A stretch of DNA of 64,000 nucleotides from Psychromonas algarum (GCF_004376845.1 NZ_SNUW01000003.1:294259-358258), one strand, 5' to 3'; positions 1 to 10,547 are shown, counted from the stretch's first letter. Notes: generated from the sequence alone by a model not told the origin. Numbers and translations: made by a program.

Positions 1-122
1 CAAAAAAATATTTGCATTTAAAAGAAAAGACCCAAAAGTAAGATGAATGGATAGACTTAAGGTTGGCTTAATTTTAGTGATACTTTAGAAACTTCACCTT
101 GCAAATGAAGCGTCAATTTAGT

Positions 123-902
123 TTATTTGGATGGTGAGTTTTTAGCAATTGTCAAATGGGTATAACGTCCTAATGATGCATAAGGTTCAAGTTGACAGTA
201 TGTTTTTTCCATCATCAATAATTGTTCAAAATTAGTTTCTGAAGTTTTTGGGGATTTCATATAATCATGTAATACACGCACACCTGTTTTTTGTAAAATA
301 GACATATTTGCACTCTTTAACCACGTTTTCACTTCACCTTCAAAGAGTGGATTAGTAGGTGATAACCGTACAACTTTTTTACGTGGCATGCCTAATTCCA
401 CAAAGTTTAAATTACCGGAAATAAGGTTAAAAAATCGTTGTGCTTCTTTATTATAAAACATCAAAGAAACAAGCCCATCATCCTTTAGCCAGTTTAATAA
501 AGAATATAATGTTTGTTCAGGGTCAGCTAACCATTCTAAAACAGCATGGTTTAATATTAAGTCAAACTTCCCTTCCACATGTTCATTTAATGCTTGAATA
601 GAGCAATGTATGACTTGTACATTCTGCTCGTAAACCTTGCCCTTTAATTGTGTTTTAGCAACCGTAAGAAGTTCTCCTGATATATCGCACAAAGTGACTT
701 GATGCCCTAACCCTGCTAATTTTTGACTAAAGAAACCAAAGCCTCCACCCGCATCTAATACTCTTAATACAGGTTTATTTAAACGCTGAATGCAATCGAG
801 CAGTTCTTGCCAAATAATTTCTTTGCGGATTTTACCTTTATAACTTCCATATATGTTGTTAACAAACTTTTGTGCAATAGGATCAAAATTATGGTCAATC
901 AC
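123..902 (-). CDS. cmoM: tRNA 5-carboxymethoxyuridine methyltransferase CmoM
   Basis: SAM-dependent class I methyltransferase that would methylate cmo5U at the wobble position of tRNA in the cytoplasm. Residues 48-56 (VLDAGGGFG) form the SAM-binding motif I, followed by the acidic end of strand 2 (LCDISGE) and the LNHAVLEWL motif typical of CmoM/SmtA. The 259 aa length matches the family (about 260). The start is GTG, with a weak GAGAA ribosome site. The divergent neighbour elyC is also the neighbour of cmoM in enterobacteria, which supports the call. Confidence 0.87.
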   Translation of the reverse strand: MIDHNFDPIAQKFVNNIYGSYKGKIRKEIIWQELLDCIQRLNKPVLRVLDAGGGFGFFSQKLAGLGHQVTLCDISGELLTVAKTQLKGKVYEQNVQVIHCSIQALNEHVEGKFDLILNHAVLEWLADPEQTLYSLLNWLKDDGLVSLMFYNKEAQRFFNLISGNLNFVELGMPRKKVVRLSPTNPLFEGEVKTWLKSANMSILQKTGVRVLHDYMKSPKTSETNFEQLLMMEKTYCQLEPYASLGRYTHLTIAKNSPSK

Positions 903-1016
903 AGGATTAAATTCTCATTTATTTAGGTATCATAGAAATGATTAGTATACTTGAATTCAGAGCTATTAGCTTAAATTCAAATAACACCAAATATTAAATA
1001 AATACTTAAGGTAAGC

Positions 1017-1775
1017 ATGTTATTTCTCATAAAAAAATGGATTGGTGGATTACTTATGCCGTTACCTTTTTCATTACTATTATTATTTATCAGCCTATTA
1101 TTATTATTTTTTACCCAGCGTCAAAAAACAGCAAAAATATTAGTGTTATGTAGTTTTATTATATTGTTTAGTTTTAGTGTATTACCTAATGCGAATCATT
1201 TAGTTAAGCCATTAGAAAGACAGTACCCCGATCTCATAAATGCGCATCAATCATTGGATTATATTCTAGTACTGGGATCATCTGGCATTCATGATCAAAG
1301 TATCCCTATTACAGGACAACTGTCATTTACTGCATTAAGTCGCTTTAGTGAAGCTTTACGCTTATATTATGCAAATCCAAATGCTTATATAGTGGTTTCT
1401 GGATCAGGGTTTGGCGACACTCAAAGCCATGCTCAACTATTACAAACATTAGCCATTAGCTTTACTATCCCTAGACAAAGAATTATTCGTTTAGATGATA
1501 CAAAAGATACCAATCAAGAAGCACAACAGATGGCAACTATCATTGATGGTAAAAAAGCAGCTTTGGTCACTTCGGCCACACATATGCCAAGAGCAATGAA
1601 GTTATTTAAACAATATAATCAAACACCTATCCCGGCCCCTGCAATGTACCTGGCAAAAGAAAATAACCATAAATTACCAAGCTATATTTATATACCATCA
1701 GCTTATCAGCTCTATAAATCGCAAGTTGCCCTACATGAGTATTTAGGTCAATTACAGGCATGGTTTTTACGCTAA
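1017..1775 (+). CDS. elyC: Envelope biogenesis factor ElyC (DUF218/YdcF family)
   Basis: Inner-membrane protein with two N-terminal hydrophobic segments (about residues 10-30 and 38-58), followed by a DUF218 domain with the characteristic LVLGSSG and VVSGSG motifs and a late VTSATHMPRA motif. In E. coli ElyC (YcbC) affects peptidoglycan and lipid-carrier metabolism. The 252 aa length is close to the E. coli protein (259). It is divergent from cmoM, as in E. coli. Confidence 0.85.
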   Translation: MLFLIKKWIGGLLMPLPFSLLLLFISLLLLFFTQRQKTAKILVLCSFIILFSFSVLPNANHLVKPLERQYPDLINAHQSLDYILVLGSSGIHDQSIPITGQLSFTALSRFSEALRLYYANPNAYIVVSGSGFGDTQSHAQLLQTLAISFTIPRQRIIRLDDTKDTNQEAQQMATIIDGKKAALVTSATHMPRAMKLFKQYNQTPIPAPAMYLAKENNHKLPSYIYIPSAYQLYKSQVALHEYLGQLQAWFLR

Positions 1776-1803
1776 CAATTGTTTTTTTTAGTTTAGAAAC
1801 ATA

Positions 1804-1825
1804 AAAGTCCTGCAAGCAGGACTTT
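1804..1825. terminator. Hairpin between convergent elyC and DUF1737 gene
   Basis: A perfect 9-bp stem (AAAGTCCTG/CAGGACTTT) with a 4-nt loop lies between two convergent genes. The T-richer flank is on the minus-strand side, so it may mainly stop transcription of the DUF1737 gene and could serve both. Confidence 0.6.
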
Positions 1826-1887
1826 AGTAATCAATTTGAATCTTTGATTATGGGAGGTGGAAAGGTTTTATGTATTCTAAATCAATC

Positions 1888-2070
1888 TTAAACCAAACGA
1901 GCAGGTCTTTTAATTACCGCCTGTCCTACAACAACATGCTCCCCATTAAAGGTCATCGTTGGGTAACCGTACAACTCATAACCTTCACTTAACTTTTCAG
2001 TTATCCGACGGCAAAATTCAGAATCATCTTTACCTGTAATTAATTTATAAGTTTCAATTGAGTGTGGCAT
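1888..2070 (-). CDS. DUF1737 family small protein
   Basis: A 60-residue protein with the pattern IETYKLITG..., CRRITEKLSEGYELYG and a C-terminal VVVGQAVIKR, typical of the DUF1737 family. It has no signal peptide or membrane segment. A clear AAGGAT ribosome site precedes the ATG. Function is unknown. It stands alone between the elyC hairpin and the thiI terminator. Confidence 0.75.
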   Translation of the reverse strand: MPHSIETYKLITGKDDSEFCRRITEKLSEGYELYGYPTMTFNGEHVVVGQAVIKRPARLV

Positions 2071-2189
2071 ATTAATATCCTTTTATTAGTACTGCGAATC
2101 TAAATTCAGCATACGACTATTCATTCAAAAGACATATTAATTCCCACACTACCTAAGCAAAACTGTGAGTTCCGATCATTATGCATAAA

Positions 2190-2214
2190 AAAACGGCATT
2201 TAAAATGCCGTTTT
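2190..2214 (-). terminator. Rho-independent terminator of thiI
   Basis: An 11-bp stem (AAAACGGCATT/AATGCCGTTTT) with a 3-nt loop and a U-run on the minus strand, about 90 bases past the thiI stop. Confidence 0.8.
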
Positions 2215-2304
2215 ATAGATAAAGTTTATGATTTATAAGGAATGTTAAATCACCATACTAAGTACCTGTGCTAAGTAACTAAACTAATTAACTATGATAA
2301 ATAA

Positions 2305-3759
2305 TTATGGGCGATACACTTTCACATTTTCAAAGCCTGCTTCTTTAAGGTAAAGCGCTTGTAATTGACTCATGACACCACGCTCACAATAAAGTAGATA
2401 AATTTTATCTTGTGCTAATGTTTCAAATTGATTACTTAATTTAAAGAAAGGTAAATGTTGTACTTCAACACCATCAATCTCTAATGGTTTTTCATCTTTT
2501 TCATCTGCAGAACGAATATCCAATACAACTTCATTAACAGCAAAAGCAGAAACTGACTCAACTTCCACCAGTTGTTTTTTTGCATCAGTTACAATATCTT
2601 TAATGTCTAAAATCTTTGCATCAAAAACGACTTTATCGATCAATGACATATCAAAGTTATCTTCTTCTTTTTGAATCTTTGTCATTACAGCTTTTACAGT
2701 TGGTCGTTGTGAGATAACACCACAATACTCAGGGATTGTTTCAGATATTTCAGCAGTACCAATCTCACGAGCACAATCAATAATATCTTGTTTATCCGTC
2801 GCAACTAATGGACGTAAAATAAGCGTATCTGTAACTTGGTCAATGACAGAAAGATTACGTAAAGTTTGGCTTGAAACCTGGCCTAATGCTTCTCCTGTCA
2901 CTAATCCTTCAATATCTAAATTAGCAGCTACTTTTGCCGCTGCACGCATCATCATACGTTTTAATACAACGCCCATTTGACCGTTATCTACCTTTTCAAG
3001 TATCTCTGCCACAACCGGTTCAAAAGGAACTGAAATGAATTTAACACGATGCGAAGCTCCAAAACGCTCCCATAAGTGATAAGCAACTTGTTTCACACCT
3101 ATTTCATGCGCTGCACCACCTAAATTAAAAAAGCAGTAATGCACACGAGATCCACGTTTCAATAATTGATAACTTGATACACCTGAATCAAACCCACCTG
3201 AAATAAGTGATAACACAGACTCTTGAGTACCAAGAGGGAAACCACCTAAACCTTGATGACGTTGATCTACCATGAATAATTTTTGTTCATTGATCTCAAT
3301 ATTAACCGTTACATCAGGATTTTTTAATTTAACTGACAATGCATCTGTATGCTGATTTAAACCACCACCTACATAACGTTCTACTTCATTTGAACCAAAG
3401 TCATGGGTACCGATACGCTTAGCACGAACACAGAATGTTTTACCTGCTAAACTTTCACCAAAACTCGCTTTGGTTTGCTCGTAGATATCATGAATATCAG
3501 TAAAAGTACTTTCACTCACTTCTAAAAAATGTGCAATGCCTGGCGTACTTTTTAAATAATGGATAACCGTTGCTTTATTAACAGGATCATCATTTTCACT
3601 ACGAACAATAATTTTATCCCACTCAAGAATAACTTTGATATCTTCATCATGACGAGTAAGTACATTTCGAATATTACCCTGTAGCATTTTGCTAAAACGT
3701 TTACGAACAGGTTTACTTTTCATCATGATTTCAGGAAAAAGTTTTACGATAAATTTCAT
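2305..3759 (-). CDS. thiI: tRNA 4-thiouridine synthase ThiI
   Basis: Sulfurtransferase that thiolates U8 of tRNA and, in enterobacteria, supplies sulfur for thiamine thiazole. Domains in order: ferredoxin-like plus THUMP (about 1-165), an adenylating PP-loop domain with SGGFDSG at 187-193, and a C-terminal rhodanese domain. The two catalytic cysteines of E. coli ThiI (C344, C456) are matched by C346 (PEYCGV) and C458 (LLYCERG). The 484 aa length is as expected (482). It is transcribed alone. Confidence 0.96.
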   Translation of the reverse strand: MKFIVKLFPEIMMKSKPVRKRFSKMLQGNIRNVLTRHDEDIKVILEWDKIIVRSENDDPVNKATVIHYLKSTPGIAHFLEVSESTFTDIHDIYEQTKASFGESLAGKTFCVRAKRIGTHDFGSNEVERYVGGGLNQHTDALSVKLKNPDVTVNIEINEQKLFMVDQRHQGLGGFPLGTQESVLSLISGGFDSGVSSYQLLKRGSRVHYCFFNLGGAAHEIGVKQVAYHLWERFGASHRVKFISVPFEPVVAEILEKVDNGQMGVVLKRMMMRAAAKVAANLDIEGLVTGEALGQVSSQTLRNLSVIDQVTDTLILRPLVATDKQDIIDCAREIGTAEISETIPEYCGVISQRPTVKAVMTKIQKEEDNFDMSLIDKVVFDAKILDIKDIVTDAKKQLVEVESVSAFAVNEVVLDIRSADEKDEKPLEIDGVEVQHLPFFKLSNQFETLAQDKIYLLYCERGVMSQLQALYLKEAGFENVKVYRP

Positions 3760-3839
3760 GGGACTTCACTGTGTTAATTTTAAGAAAAACGAATTATACG
3801 CACTACATATTTGTGCGCAATGTTTAATAAAAGTGACTT

Positions 3840-5603
3840 CTATACGTAGGTTTGATCACGCCCAGATCTGATAGCCATATCATAAGCATAATCAGCATCG
3901 CCTCTCAAATCAGCAATACTGCCTCCATCAGCAGGGAATATACAGGCCAAACCAATACTTAATGTTATTTGTTTACCAACTTTAGAGTGCTTATGATCAA
4001 TATTAGAAGCAGAAACTAATTCACGTAATTTCTCTGCAGCCCTTAATGCTTTAGTTGCATTGTCTCTTTTAACCAATACCACAAACTCTCCATTGCCAAT
4101 ATAATACAAAGAAGCACTATGACTTCGATAATTTTTTACCGCTAAAGAAGCAACCTTAACTAAAGTATCAGTATTCATTTGTTGATTATAATTATCTGAG
4201 TATGCTCTATAATAGTCGACCCCAACTATAAGCATAGAGAGCACTTCCTGTTGTTCATCACACTCTGTCCATATGCTAATGAAACGATCATCTAGGGCTG
4301 ATTGGCCATAAACATTTAACTCCATTAAACGCACTGGTAAACTTGACCCTATATTAGCATTGACCTCTTCTTCTATGGGCTCTTCGTCAATCATTCCACC
4401 TGATTTAGGTGTTGAAATATCTAGCGCCACCTCTGCTAACTCAAGTGGATTATCAGTAATTGAAAGTGCTAACTCAGCATTAAGGTTATCATCAGTAATG
4501 GAAGACGTTGTCTTAAAATGAATACTCTTATCTATTTCATTTTCAGGGATAACTAGCGGATCAATTTCTGTACCTAGGTTATTATCAACTTCCAAAGATA
4601 CTGCTTTTTCAAGAATATTTTCCTCTACTTCATTTGAAGCAATATCTATTGTATCTAACTCTAACGAATAGTTGTTATCAGTAGCTAAGGGAGTTAATTC
4701 ATCATAGAGGCTTTCATCTACTTCATCTACTTCATCTGAAGCAATAGTTAACTTATCAACCCCTAATTCAATCACATTATCAATAGCTAAAGATAATGGC
4801 TCAAACTCTTCAGAATCACCTTTATCTACTTCTGTTTTGGAAAAGTCTATTGTATGGAGTTCTAACTCAGGGTCATCATTTACTAATAAAGGCTTTAATT
4901 CACCACTATCCATTATATTTTCATGCATTTCTAAAGGATCGTTTTCGATAACAGTTCCAGTGTTTTGAATATAGGTTTCAACTGGTAAGTAATTCACATT
5001 GCCAGAAGAAGTTCTTTCCAACTTAACGAGCGCCTCACGAGCACACTGTATGAATAATTTTGCAGTACTTAAGAGACCACTAGCAATACCCACATTTAAA
5101 ATAACATTTTCACTAATATCGGAGAAATCGTGAGTAGTTTCAGAGAACTCAACAGCTTCACGAAGTTCTTCAGCAATAACAATAACTTGTTTTTTATTAC
5201 CACCTTTAAATAAAATTGCAAATTCGCCTTGCTCTCGATAGGCTAAAAAACATTCATGTTTATCACATATTTTTTTTAAAATAAGCCCAATAACAAGCAA
5301 CATAAAAGAGGTTCTTTGCTCTCCATGATTATCTTGGTAGGCTTGAAATGCATCTATATCGCAAAGAAAAACCGAAAACACCTGATGCTCATCAGTACTG
5401 TTAAGTTTTAGATATTCATCATTAAATTCATCTAAACCGGCAATATTAATTTGTGACATCACTTTAGCAAAAGCAGATGAATCGCGATTGATTTCCTTTT
5501 CAACCCGCGTTTCCAATTTTACTTCATCGGTAGAAACGTCTTTTTTTGTGTACTCTTTTTTCGCCTCTATCATTTTTTCTTCTTTTTCAGGAATAAATTG
5601 CAC
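3840..5603 (-). CDS. Protein with two degenerate GGDEF-like domains
   Basis: 587 aa, no membrane segment, so probably cytosolic. Two nucleotide-cyclase-like domains are visible, at about 60-210 and 440-587. Their signature sites read REQGEF and IGNGEF instead of GGDEF, so diguanylate cyclase activity is doubtful. Between them is a long acidic linker (about 230-430) built from diverged units of the type LATDNN..LELDTIDIASNEVEE. The start is GTG with an AGGA site 8 bases upstream. It is an orphan downstream of thiI. Possible roles are a c-di-GMP effector or scaffold; function is not known. Confidence 0.72.
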   Translation of the reverse strand: MQFIPEKEEKMIEAKKEYTKKDVSTDEVKLETRVEKEINRDSSAFAKVMSQINIAGLDEFNDEYLKLNSTDEHQVFSVFLCDIDAFQAYQDNHGEQRTSFMLLVIGLILKKICDKHECFLAYREQGEFAILFKGGNKKQVIVIAEELREAVEFSETTHDFSDISENVILNVGIASGLLSTAKLFIQCAREALVKLERTSSGNVNYLPVETYIQNTGTVIENDPLEMHENIMDSGELKPLLVNDDPELELHTIDFSKTEVDKGDSEEFEPLSLAIDNVIELGVDKLTIASDEVDEVDESLYDELTPLATDNNYSLELDTIDIASNEVEENILEKAVSLEVDNNLGTEIDPLVIPENEIDKSIHFKTTSSITDDNLNAELALSITDNPLELAEVALDISTPKSGGMIDEEPIEEEVNANIGSSLPVRLMELNVYGQSALDDRFISIWTECDEQQEVLSMLIVGVDYYRAYSDNYNQQMNTDTLVKVASLAVKNYRSHSASLYYIGNGEFVVLVKRDNATKALRAAEKLRELVSASNIDHKHSKVGKQITLSIGLACIFPADGGSIADLRGDADYAYDMAIRSGRDQTYV

Positions 5604-5732
5604 TATAAATATCCTTTTTTATTGCAGTTTATCGAATACTTTTATACTAACTCAGTGATTTATATTGTTCAGTTAAGCAGATCTAAACTGTAAGATATTA
5701 TTAAAATACAGTGAATGTTACTCATCTTAAAT

Positions 5733-6269
5733 TCAAAGACTTTCCAAACGACTGAACCTAACTTCACAACTGCCTTTATCAGCAGCAACATAAAAAACAT
5801 TATCAGTAATAGTCAGGCTAAAATCCATCGTACGCTCAACCAAGTTAGCCATTTGTTGGATCTGTTCAAACTCAAATTGATAAACTTCCACATTAATTGT
5901 TGCAAAGTCTTTTTTTGATTGTTTCCACCACACATTTGACTTGGTATTAAAACAATACACCTTTGTCTCTTTTGCTTGTCGGCAGGCTTTTTTAATTCGA
6001 TCAAAACTAGGCTCTCCCACATCAATCCATAATAAAAATTCATCACTGAAATTTTTCGCCCAAATATCAGGATCATCCGCTTCACTTAACCCAGTGGTAA
6101 AACTCAAAAACTCTTGATTATTTAATACATAAGCTAAGATACGTGCCACCATACGTTCTGTTGTTTCAGAAGGATGCTGTGCAACAGTTAATGCAATGGT
6201 TTCATAAATATCGTCGTCTAAATTTGATACATTGATACTCATTTTAAAAATAGTAGGCTTTAACGCCAT
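5733..6269 (-). CDS. yaeQ: YaeQ family protein
   Basis: 178 aa from the ATG at 6269 (MALKPTIFK). A GGAGA site lies 7 bases before this ATG. An upstream in-frame start would run into the leuB terminator hairpin, so 6269 is preferred. Recognisable YaeQ pattern: ETTERMVARILAY, LSEADDPDIWA, WIDVGEPSFDRIKKAC. YaeQ has a PD-(D/E)XK-like fold of unknown biological role (it suppressed an rfaH phenotype in E. coli). It is a single gene. Confidence 0.88.
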   Translation of the reverse strand: MALKPTIFKMSINVSNLDDDIYETIALTVAQHPSETTERMVARILAYVLNNQEFLSFTTGLSEADDPDIWAKNFSDEFLLWIDVGEPSFDRIKKACRQAKETKVYCFNTKSNVWWKQSKKDFATINVEVYQFEFEQIQQMANLVERTMDFSLTITDNVFYVAADKGSCEVRFSRLESL

Positions 6270-6286
6270 TTTGTTTCTCCAAAAAA

Positions 6287-6310
6287 AAACCACGTTATAA
6301 AACGTGGTTT
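6287..6310 (-). terminator. Rho-independent terminator of leuB
   Basis: A 10-bp perfect stem (AAACCACGTT/AACGTGGTTT) with a 4-base loop, followed by a run of U on the minus strand. It ends just upstream of the yaeQ ribosome site. Confidence 0.88.
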
Positions 6311-6357
6311 AAATAAAATCTAATCAATAACCTGAAATAAGGTTATATCAATTTATA

Positions 6358-7461
6358 TTAAACTGGCATTTTAGCCAGTTTTTCACAAACTAAATCACCA
6401 AATTCAGCAGTACTTACTAAGTTTGCTTCACCTGCTTTTGAAAGGTCTGATGTTGAATAGCCATCTTCAAATACACCTTGCATAGCAGCCCACAGATTTT
6501 TAGCTTCTTTTTCCATACCAAAGCTCATTTCTAGCATTAATGCTACTGAACCTATCATTGAATATGGGTTAGCAATACCTTTACCTGCAATATCAGGAGC
6601 AGAACCATGTGATGGTTCGTAGTAAGATTTTTCAGGACCTTTACATGCAGAAGGCATTAGGCCTAAAGAACCTAAGATGCCGCCGCCTTGGTCACTTAAG
6701 ATATCTCCAAACATGTTTTCCATCACCATTACGTCAAACATAGTTGGTTTTAAACATAGGTAAGTTGCAGCTGCATCAACTAAGATGTTGATCACTTCAA
6801 CTTCAGGGAAGTTTTTGCTTTCTTCTTCAACAATTGCATTCCATAAAACACTTGATTTAAGTACGTTTGATTTATGGATGTTATGCATTACTTTTTTACG
6901 TTTCATTGAAACTTCAAAACCAACACGTACGATTTGACGGATTTGATCTTCATCGTATTCTAAGACTTCACGAACGTAACGTTTGCCTTCCGCATCTACG
7001 CCAGTTTCTTTCTCACCGAAGTATAAACCACCGACTAATTCACGAATTAGCATAATGTCGATACCATCGCCAACAACAGACTCTTTTAATGGAGAGAAGT
7101 GAGCTAAACCTTTTGGTAAATAAACAGGACGGAAGTTAGCATAAGTATTGTAACGACGACGTAATGGTAATAATGCACCACGCTCAGGCTGTTCATCAAC
7201 TGGGATTTTTTGAGAGTCTTCGTGATTTAAACCGATAGTGCCTTTTAAAATGGCATCTGCTTTATCACAAGCCGCTTTTGTTTCTTCAGGAAAAGATTTA
7301 CCAGTAGCGAAATAAGCAGCGGCACCAAATAGTACATCGTTTAATTCAAAGTTCACATCGGCATTACGTTGTTCAACTAATTTTAAAACTTTTACAGCTT
7401 CTTTCATTACTTCAGGACCGATACCGTCGCCTGCTAGTAAAGCAATGTTATATGTTGTCAT
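6358..7461 (-). CDS. leuB: 3-isopropylmalate dehydrogenase
   Basis: NAD-dependent oxidative decarboxylation of 3-isopropylmalate in leucine synthesis. Visible family features: GDGIGPEV near the N-terminus, the ERGALLPLRR arginine pair, RELVGGLYFGE, the catalytic lysine region IHKSNVL, the metal-binding aspartates in FDVMVMENMFGDILSD, and the NAD site GSAPDIAGKGIANP. 367 aa, family length. An AGGA site precedes the ATG. It is monocistronic with its own terminator; leuA, leuC and leuD are not next to it. Confidence 0.93.
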   Translation of the reverse strand: MTTYNIALLAGDGIGPEVMKEAVKVLKLVEQRNADVNFELNDVLFGAAAYFATGKSFPEETKAACDKADAILKGTIGLNHEDSQKIPVDEQPERGALLPLRRRYNTYANFRPVYLPKGLAHFSPLKESVVGDGIDIMLIRELVGGLYFGEKETGVDAEGKRYVREVLEYDEDQIRQIVRVGFEVSMKRKKVMHNIHKSNVLKSSVLWNAIVEEESKNFPEVEVINILVDAAATYLCLKPTMFDVMVMENMFGDILSDQGGGILGSLGLMPSACKGPEKSYYEPSHGSAPDIAGKGIANPYSMIGSVALMLEMSFGMEKEAKNLWAAMQGVFEDGYSTSDLSKAGEANLVSTAEFGDLVCEKLAKMPV

Positions 7462-7590
7462 TTTAATTTCCTAAATGATTTATCGAGTTGTGATTGTCTG
7501 TTTGCATAATAAAGTAAAAACACACTAACTTTCAATTTTTGCAGTACATTTTTAACATTTAAATGACTATTTAAGCAAAATAAATGAATA

Positions 7591-8346
7591 TTAAACGGGA
7601 TTGTCTATATCAATAAAGGTTACATCAAGATCCATTTCCTCGATTAACCATTCACCTAATGCTTTTACACCATAGCGTTCAGTTGCATGATGTCCTGCAG
7701 CAAAATAATGGATCCTCATCTCTTTGGCAATATGTGTAGTGCGTTCAGATATTTCACCGCTAATAAAAGCGTCAATCCCCTGCTCTGCAGCAATCGTTAT
7801 ATAATCTTGTCCGCCGCCGGTACACCAAGCAATGCTTTTAATTTCAGGCTTGCCACCATCAATCCACAATGGCTCTCTGTGAAGTTGCTCTGTTATAGTG
7901 GTAACTAACTGTGTAGGAGTCACAGCTTGTTCAAATTTACCTACGCGCCCCACGCTACGTTTATCCCACGGCTCAAGAGGACGTCTATCAACAATATTCA
8001 ACAATTCTGCAAGTTGTTTATTATTTCCCAGTTCAGGGTGAACATCTAACGGTAAGTGATAGGCATAAAGGTTAATACCATTTTCTATTAACGCTTTAAT
8101 ACGATTATATTTCATGCCGACAATTTGTTGTGCCTCGCCTTTCCAAAAGAAACCATGGTGAACTAAAATTGCATCAGCATTATGTTCAATCGCTGCATCA
8201 ATTAATGCTTGATTTGCAGTGACACCTGTAATAATTTTTTTTACTTGTTGACGACCTTCGATTTGCAATCCGTTAGGGCAATAATCTTTGAATTGATGTA
8301 TTTCTAAAAATTGATCAAGTTTATTAGCAAGTTTACGGTTATTCAT
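7591..8346 (-). CDS. Nif3-like dinuclear metal centre protein (YbgI)
   Basis: 251 aa protein of the Nif3/YbgI family, which forms hexameric toroids with a dimetal site. Typical features: FKDYCPNGLQIEG, ADAILVHHGFFWKG (metal-ligand histidines), YAYHLPLDVHPELGNN and the C-terminal ISGEISERTTHIAKE and AAGHHATERYGV. Biological function is uncertain (proposed GTP cyclohydrolase-like or stress roles). It is a single gene on the phoBR side of leuB. Confidence 0.9.
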   Translation of the reverse strand: MNNRKLANKLDQFLEIHQFKDYCPNGLQIEGRQQVKKIITGVTANQALIDAAIEHNADAILVHHGFFWKGEAQQIVGMKYNRIKALIENGINLYAYHLPLDVHPELGNNKQLAELLNIVDRRPLEPWDKRSVGRVGKFEQAVTPTQLVTTITEQLHREPLWIDGGKPEIKSIAWCTGGGQDYITIAAEQGIDAFISGEISERTTHIAKEMRIHYFAAGHHATERYGVKALGEWLIEEMDLDVTFIDIDNPV

Positions 8347-8499
8347 TTTTTCACTTTTTAAATAAAGAACTTATTTTGTAATAATAAAGAAGTTGTGAGC
8401 ACGAATGAAGCTTTTAATAAGCTAAAGGCTCTCAATCCCAAAAATAAAATATCTACTTTATACAAATCCAGTTAGGCGAATTTTAAAACACATAATGAT

Positions 8500-9789
8500 T
8501 TAACAAAGATAAGCTTTTGAAATAATAAATGAAAACTGACTACCTTCACCAATGTTACTTTCAATATCTAACTCACTGTCATAATGGGATAGACCATGTT
8601 TCACAATCGACAACCCTAAACCAGAACCGCCAGTGTCACGAGATCGAGATGCATCTACACGGTAAAAACGCTCAGTCAGATGTAAAATATGTTCAGGCGC
8701 AATACCATCTCCAGTATCCATTACACAAAAATAAGCTCCCTCAGGGATCCGTTTCCATAACACTTTAACATTGCCATTTTCAGGCGTGTAATTAATTGCG
8801 TTATAAACAAGATTCGCCATAATACTCCGTAATTGCATTTCATCACCGACCACAGATAATTTAGGGTCCACAACAAAATTAATTGAAAGAGATTTTTTAC
8901 GACCTAAAGCTATCGCTTCATTTTCTAACTGAGTTAATAAAACAGCGGTATTAATACATTCATGGAAATCGACACTTGCAGCCCCTTCTATCTTAGATAA
9001 AGTCATCAACTGCTCAACTAAAGCACACATTCTTGCTGTTTGTTGTTCTAATACACGAACCGTCTTAAGTTGGCGCGGATCATCCTGAGCACTCATTTCC
9101 ATTATTTCGATGTACCCTTGTAATACCGTTAAAGGGGTGCGTAATTCATGTGACACATTCGCCACAAAGTTACGTCTATTTTCATCCATTTGGCGGTAAC
9201 TCGTCACATCACGAACGATCAATAAACGTTGGTCTTTTGCATAGGGCATAACCCTAAACTCGAGTAACTTTTCACTATTAATAGGAGAAATAAGATCGAG
9301 AGGATCTTGATATGAATTACTACGTAAATATTCTACAAAATCAGGGTGTCGAATAAGATTGGTAATGTTTTCACCTGCATCTTCAGGCCACTTAAAACCT
9401 AATTGAAATTGTGCAAGGTGATTACACCAGACTATTTCTCCCTCTTTTTTAAACACCACAACCGCATCAGGTAACGCTTCAGATCCTTCACGGAAACGAC
9501 TTATCACATTAGCTAAACTTTTATGACGCTTACGGTATCGTTGCTGCATATTATGAATACCGATGTACGCATGTTCCCACACCGATTTCCCAGGAGGTAA
9601 TACAGTACTTTTACTGACCCATAACCAATCATTCAATTTTTTTAAAAAATAATAGTGCCAAGCAATATGCAACACTGTCGCCACTAATAAGAATTCAAGT
9701 AAGTGCCCAGTTAATAACCCTAAAATTACAACAGGGATATAAACTAAACACATTGCCCAGAATAACTGCTTCCATGTATATACTTTCAA
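8500..9789 (-). CDS. phoR: Phosphate regulon sensor histidine kinase PhoR
   Basis: 429 aa (E. coli 431). Two N-terminal membrane helices (about 8-28 and 30-48) without a sizeable periplasmic loop, as in PhoR. A PAS domain follows (about 100-200), then a HisKA domain with NVSHELRTPL (phosphorylated H214) and a HATPase with NLVYNAINYTPENG, DTGDGI and GGSGLGLSIVKH. It senses phosphate status through the Pst/PhoU complex and phosphorylates PhoB. It lies 74 bases downstream of phoB on the same strand, presumably one operon. Confidence 0.95.
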   Translation of the reverse strand: MKVYTWKQLFWAMCLVYIPVVILGLLTGHLLEFLLVATVLHIAWHYYFLKKLNDWLWVSKSTVLPPGKSVWEHAYIGIHNMQQRYRKRHKSLANVISRFREGSEALPDAVVVFKKEGEIVWCNHLAQFQLGFKWPEDAGENITNLIRHPDFVEYLRSNSYQDPLDLISPINSEKLLEFRVMPYAKDQRLLIVRDVTSYRQMDENRRNFVANVSHELRTPLTVLQGYIEIMEMSAQDDPRQLKTVRVLEQQTARMCALVEQLMTLSKIEGAASVDFHECINTAVLLTQLENEAIALGRKKSLSINFVVDPKLSVVGDEMQLRSIMANLVYNAINYTPENGNVKVLWKRIPEGAYFCVMDTGDGIAPEHILHLTERFYRVDASRSRDTGGSGLGLSIVKHGLSHYDSELDIESNIGEGSQFSFIISKAYLC

Positions 9790-9863
9790 ATTAACACTCT
9801 ATTTTATTTAATAAATTAAGTGAAAAACACCTTGATAAGCAAGTAGATATAAAAATATAGATG

Positions 9864-10547
9864 CTATGAGCGAGTTGAAAAACGGTAACCAGCCCCACGT
9901 ACTGTTTGTACTAGGTGGTCATGGTCAGATAACGCCTTTCGTAAACGTCTAATATGTACATCAACAGTACGATCTTCAACATAAACATTCGTACCCCATA
10001 CATTATTTAATAACTGCTCTCGACTATAAACTCGCTCAGGATGCGTCATAAAAAAATGCAATAATTTAAATTCTGTTGGCCCCATATCTAACGGGGTATC
10101 ACTTAATGTTGCTCGATGAGAAACAGGATCTAACTTCAAATTACCCACTGTAAGCGTATCATCTAATGATGTTGGATTAACACGGCGCATAACTGTTTTT
10201 AAACGAGCCATTAATTCTTTAGGAGAAAAAGGTTTAGTAACATAGTCATCTGCCCCATTCTCTAAACCACGCACTTTATCTTCTTCTTCACCTCGGGCAG
10301 TTAGCATAACGACAGGAATTTGACGTAAGATTTCATCTTGCTTCAAAAATTTTAACAATTGAATACCACTACCACCAGGAAACATCCAATCCAATAAAAT
10401 CAAATCAGGGTATGGTTCATGTAATTGAGTTAATGCAGTCTGATAATTATCAGCTTCTATTGTTTCATAGCCATGTTGTTCTAATACAAATACCAACATA
10501 TCTCGGATGGTAACTTCATCTTCCACTACTAAAATTCGACTTGCCAT
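9864..10547 (-). CDS. phoB: Phosphate regulon response regulator PhoB
   Basis: OmpR/PhoB-type regulator. Receiver domain with phosphoacceptor D53 ([10 protein letters not shown]) and a C-terminal winged helix ([42 protein letters not shown]). The ATG at 10547 ([11 protein letters not shown]) fits the family better than an ATG five codons upstream and has GGAA ahead of it. A good Pho box lies 53 bases upstream, which implies autoregulation. It heads the phoBR operon and is divergent from rdgC. Confidence 0.95.
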   Translation of the reverse strand: MASRILVVEDEVTIRDMLVFVLEQHGYETIEADNYQTALTQLHEPYPDLILLDWMFPGGSGIQLLKFLKQDEILRQIPVVMLTARGEEEDKVRGLENGADDYVTKPFSPKELMARLKTVMRRVNPTSLDDTLTVGNLKLDPVSHRATLSDTPLDMGPTEFKLLHFFMTHPERVYSREQLLNNVWGTNVYVEDRTVDVHIRRLRKALSDHDHLVQTVRGAGYRFSTRS

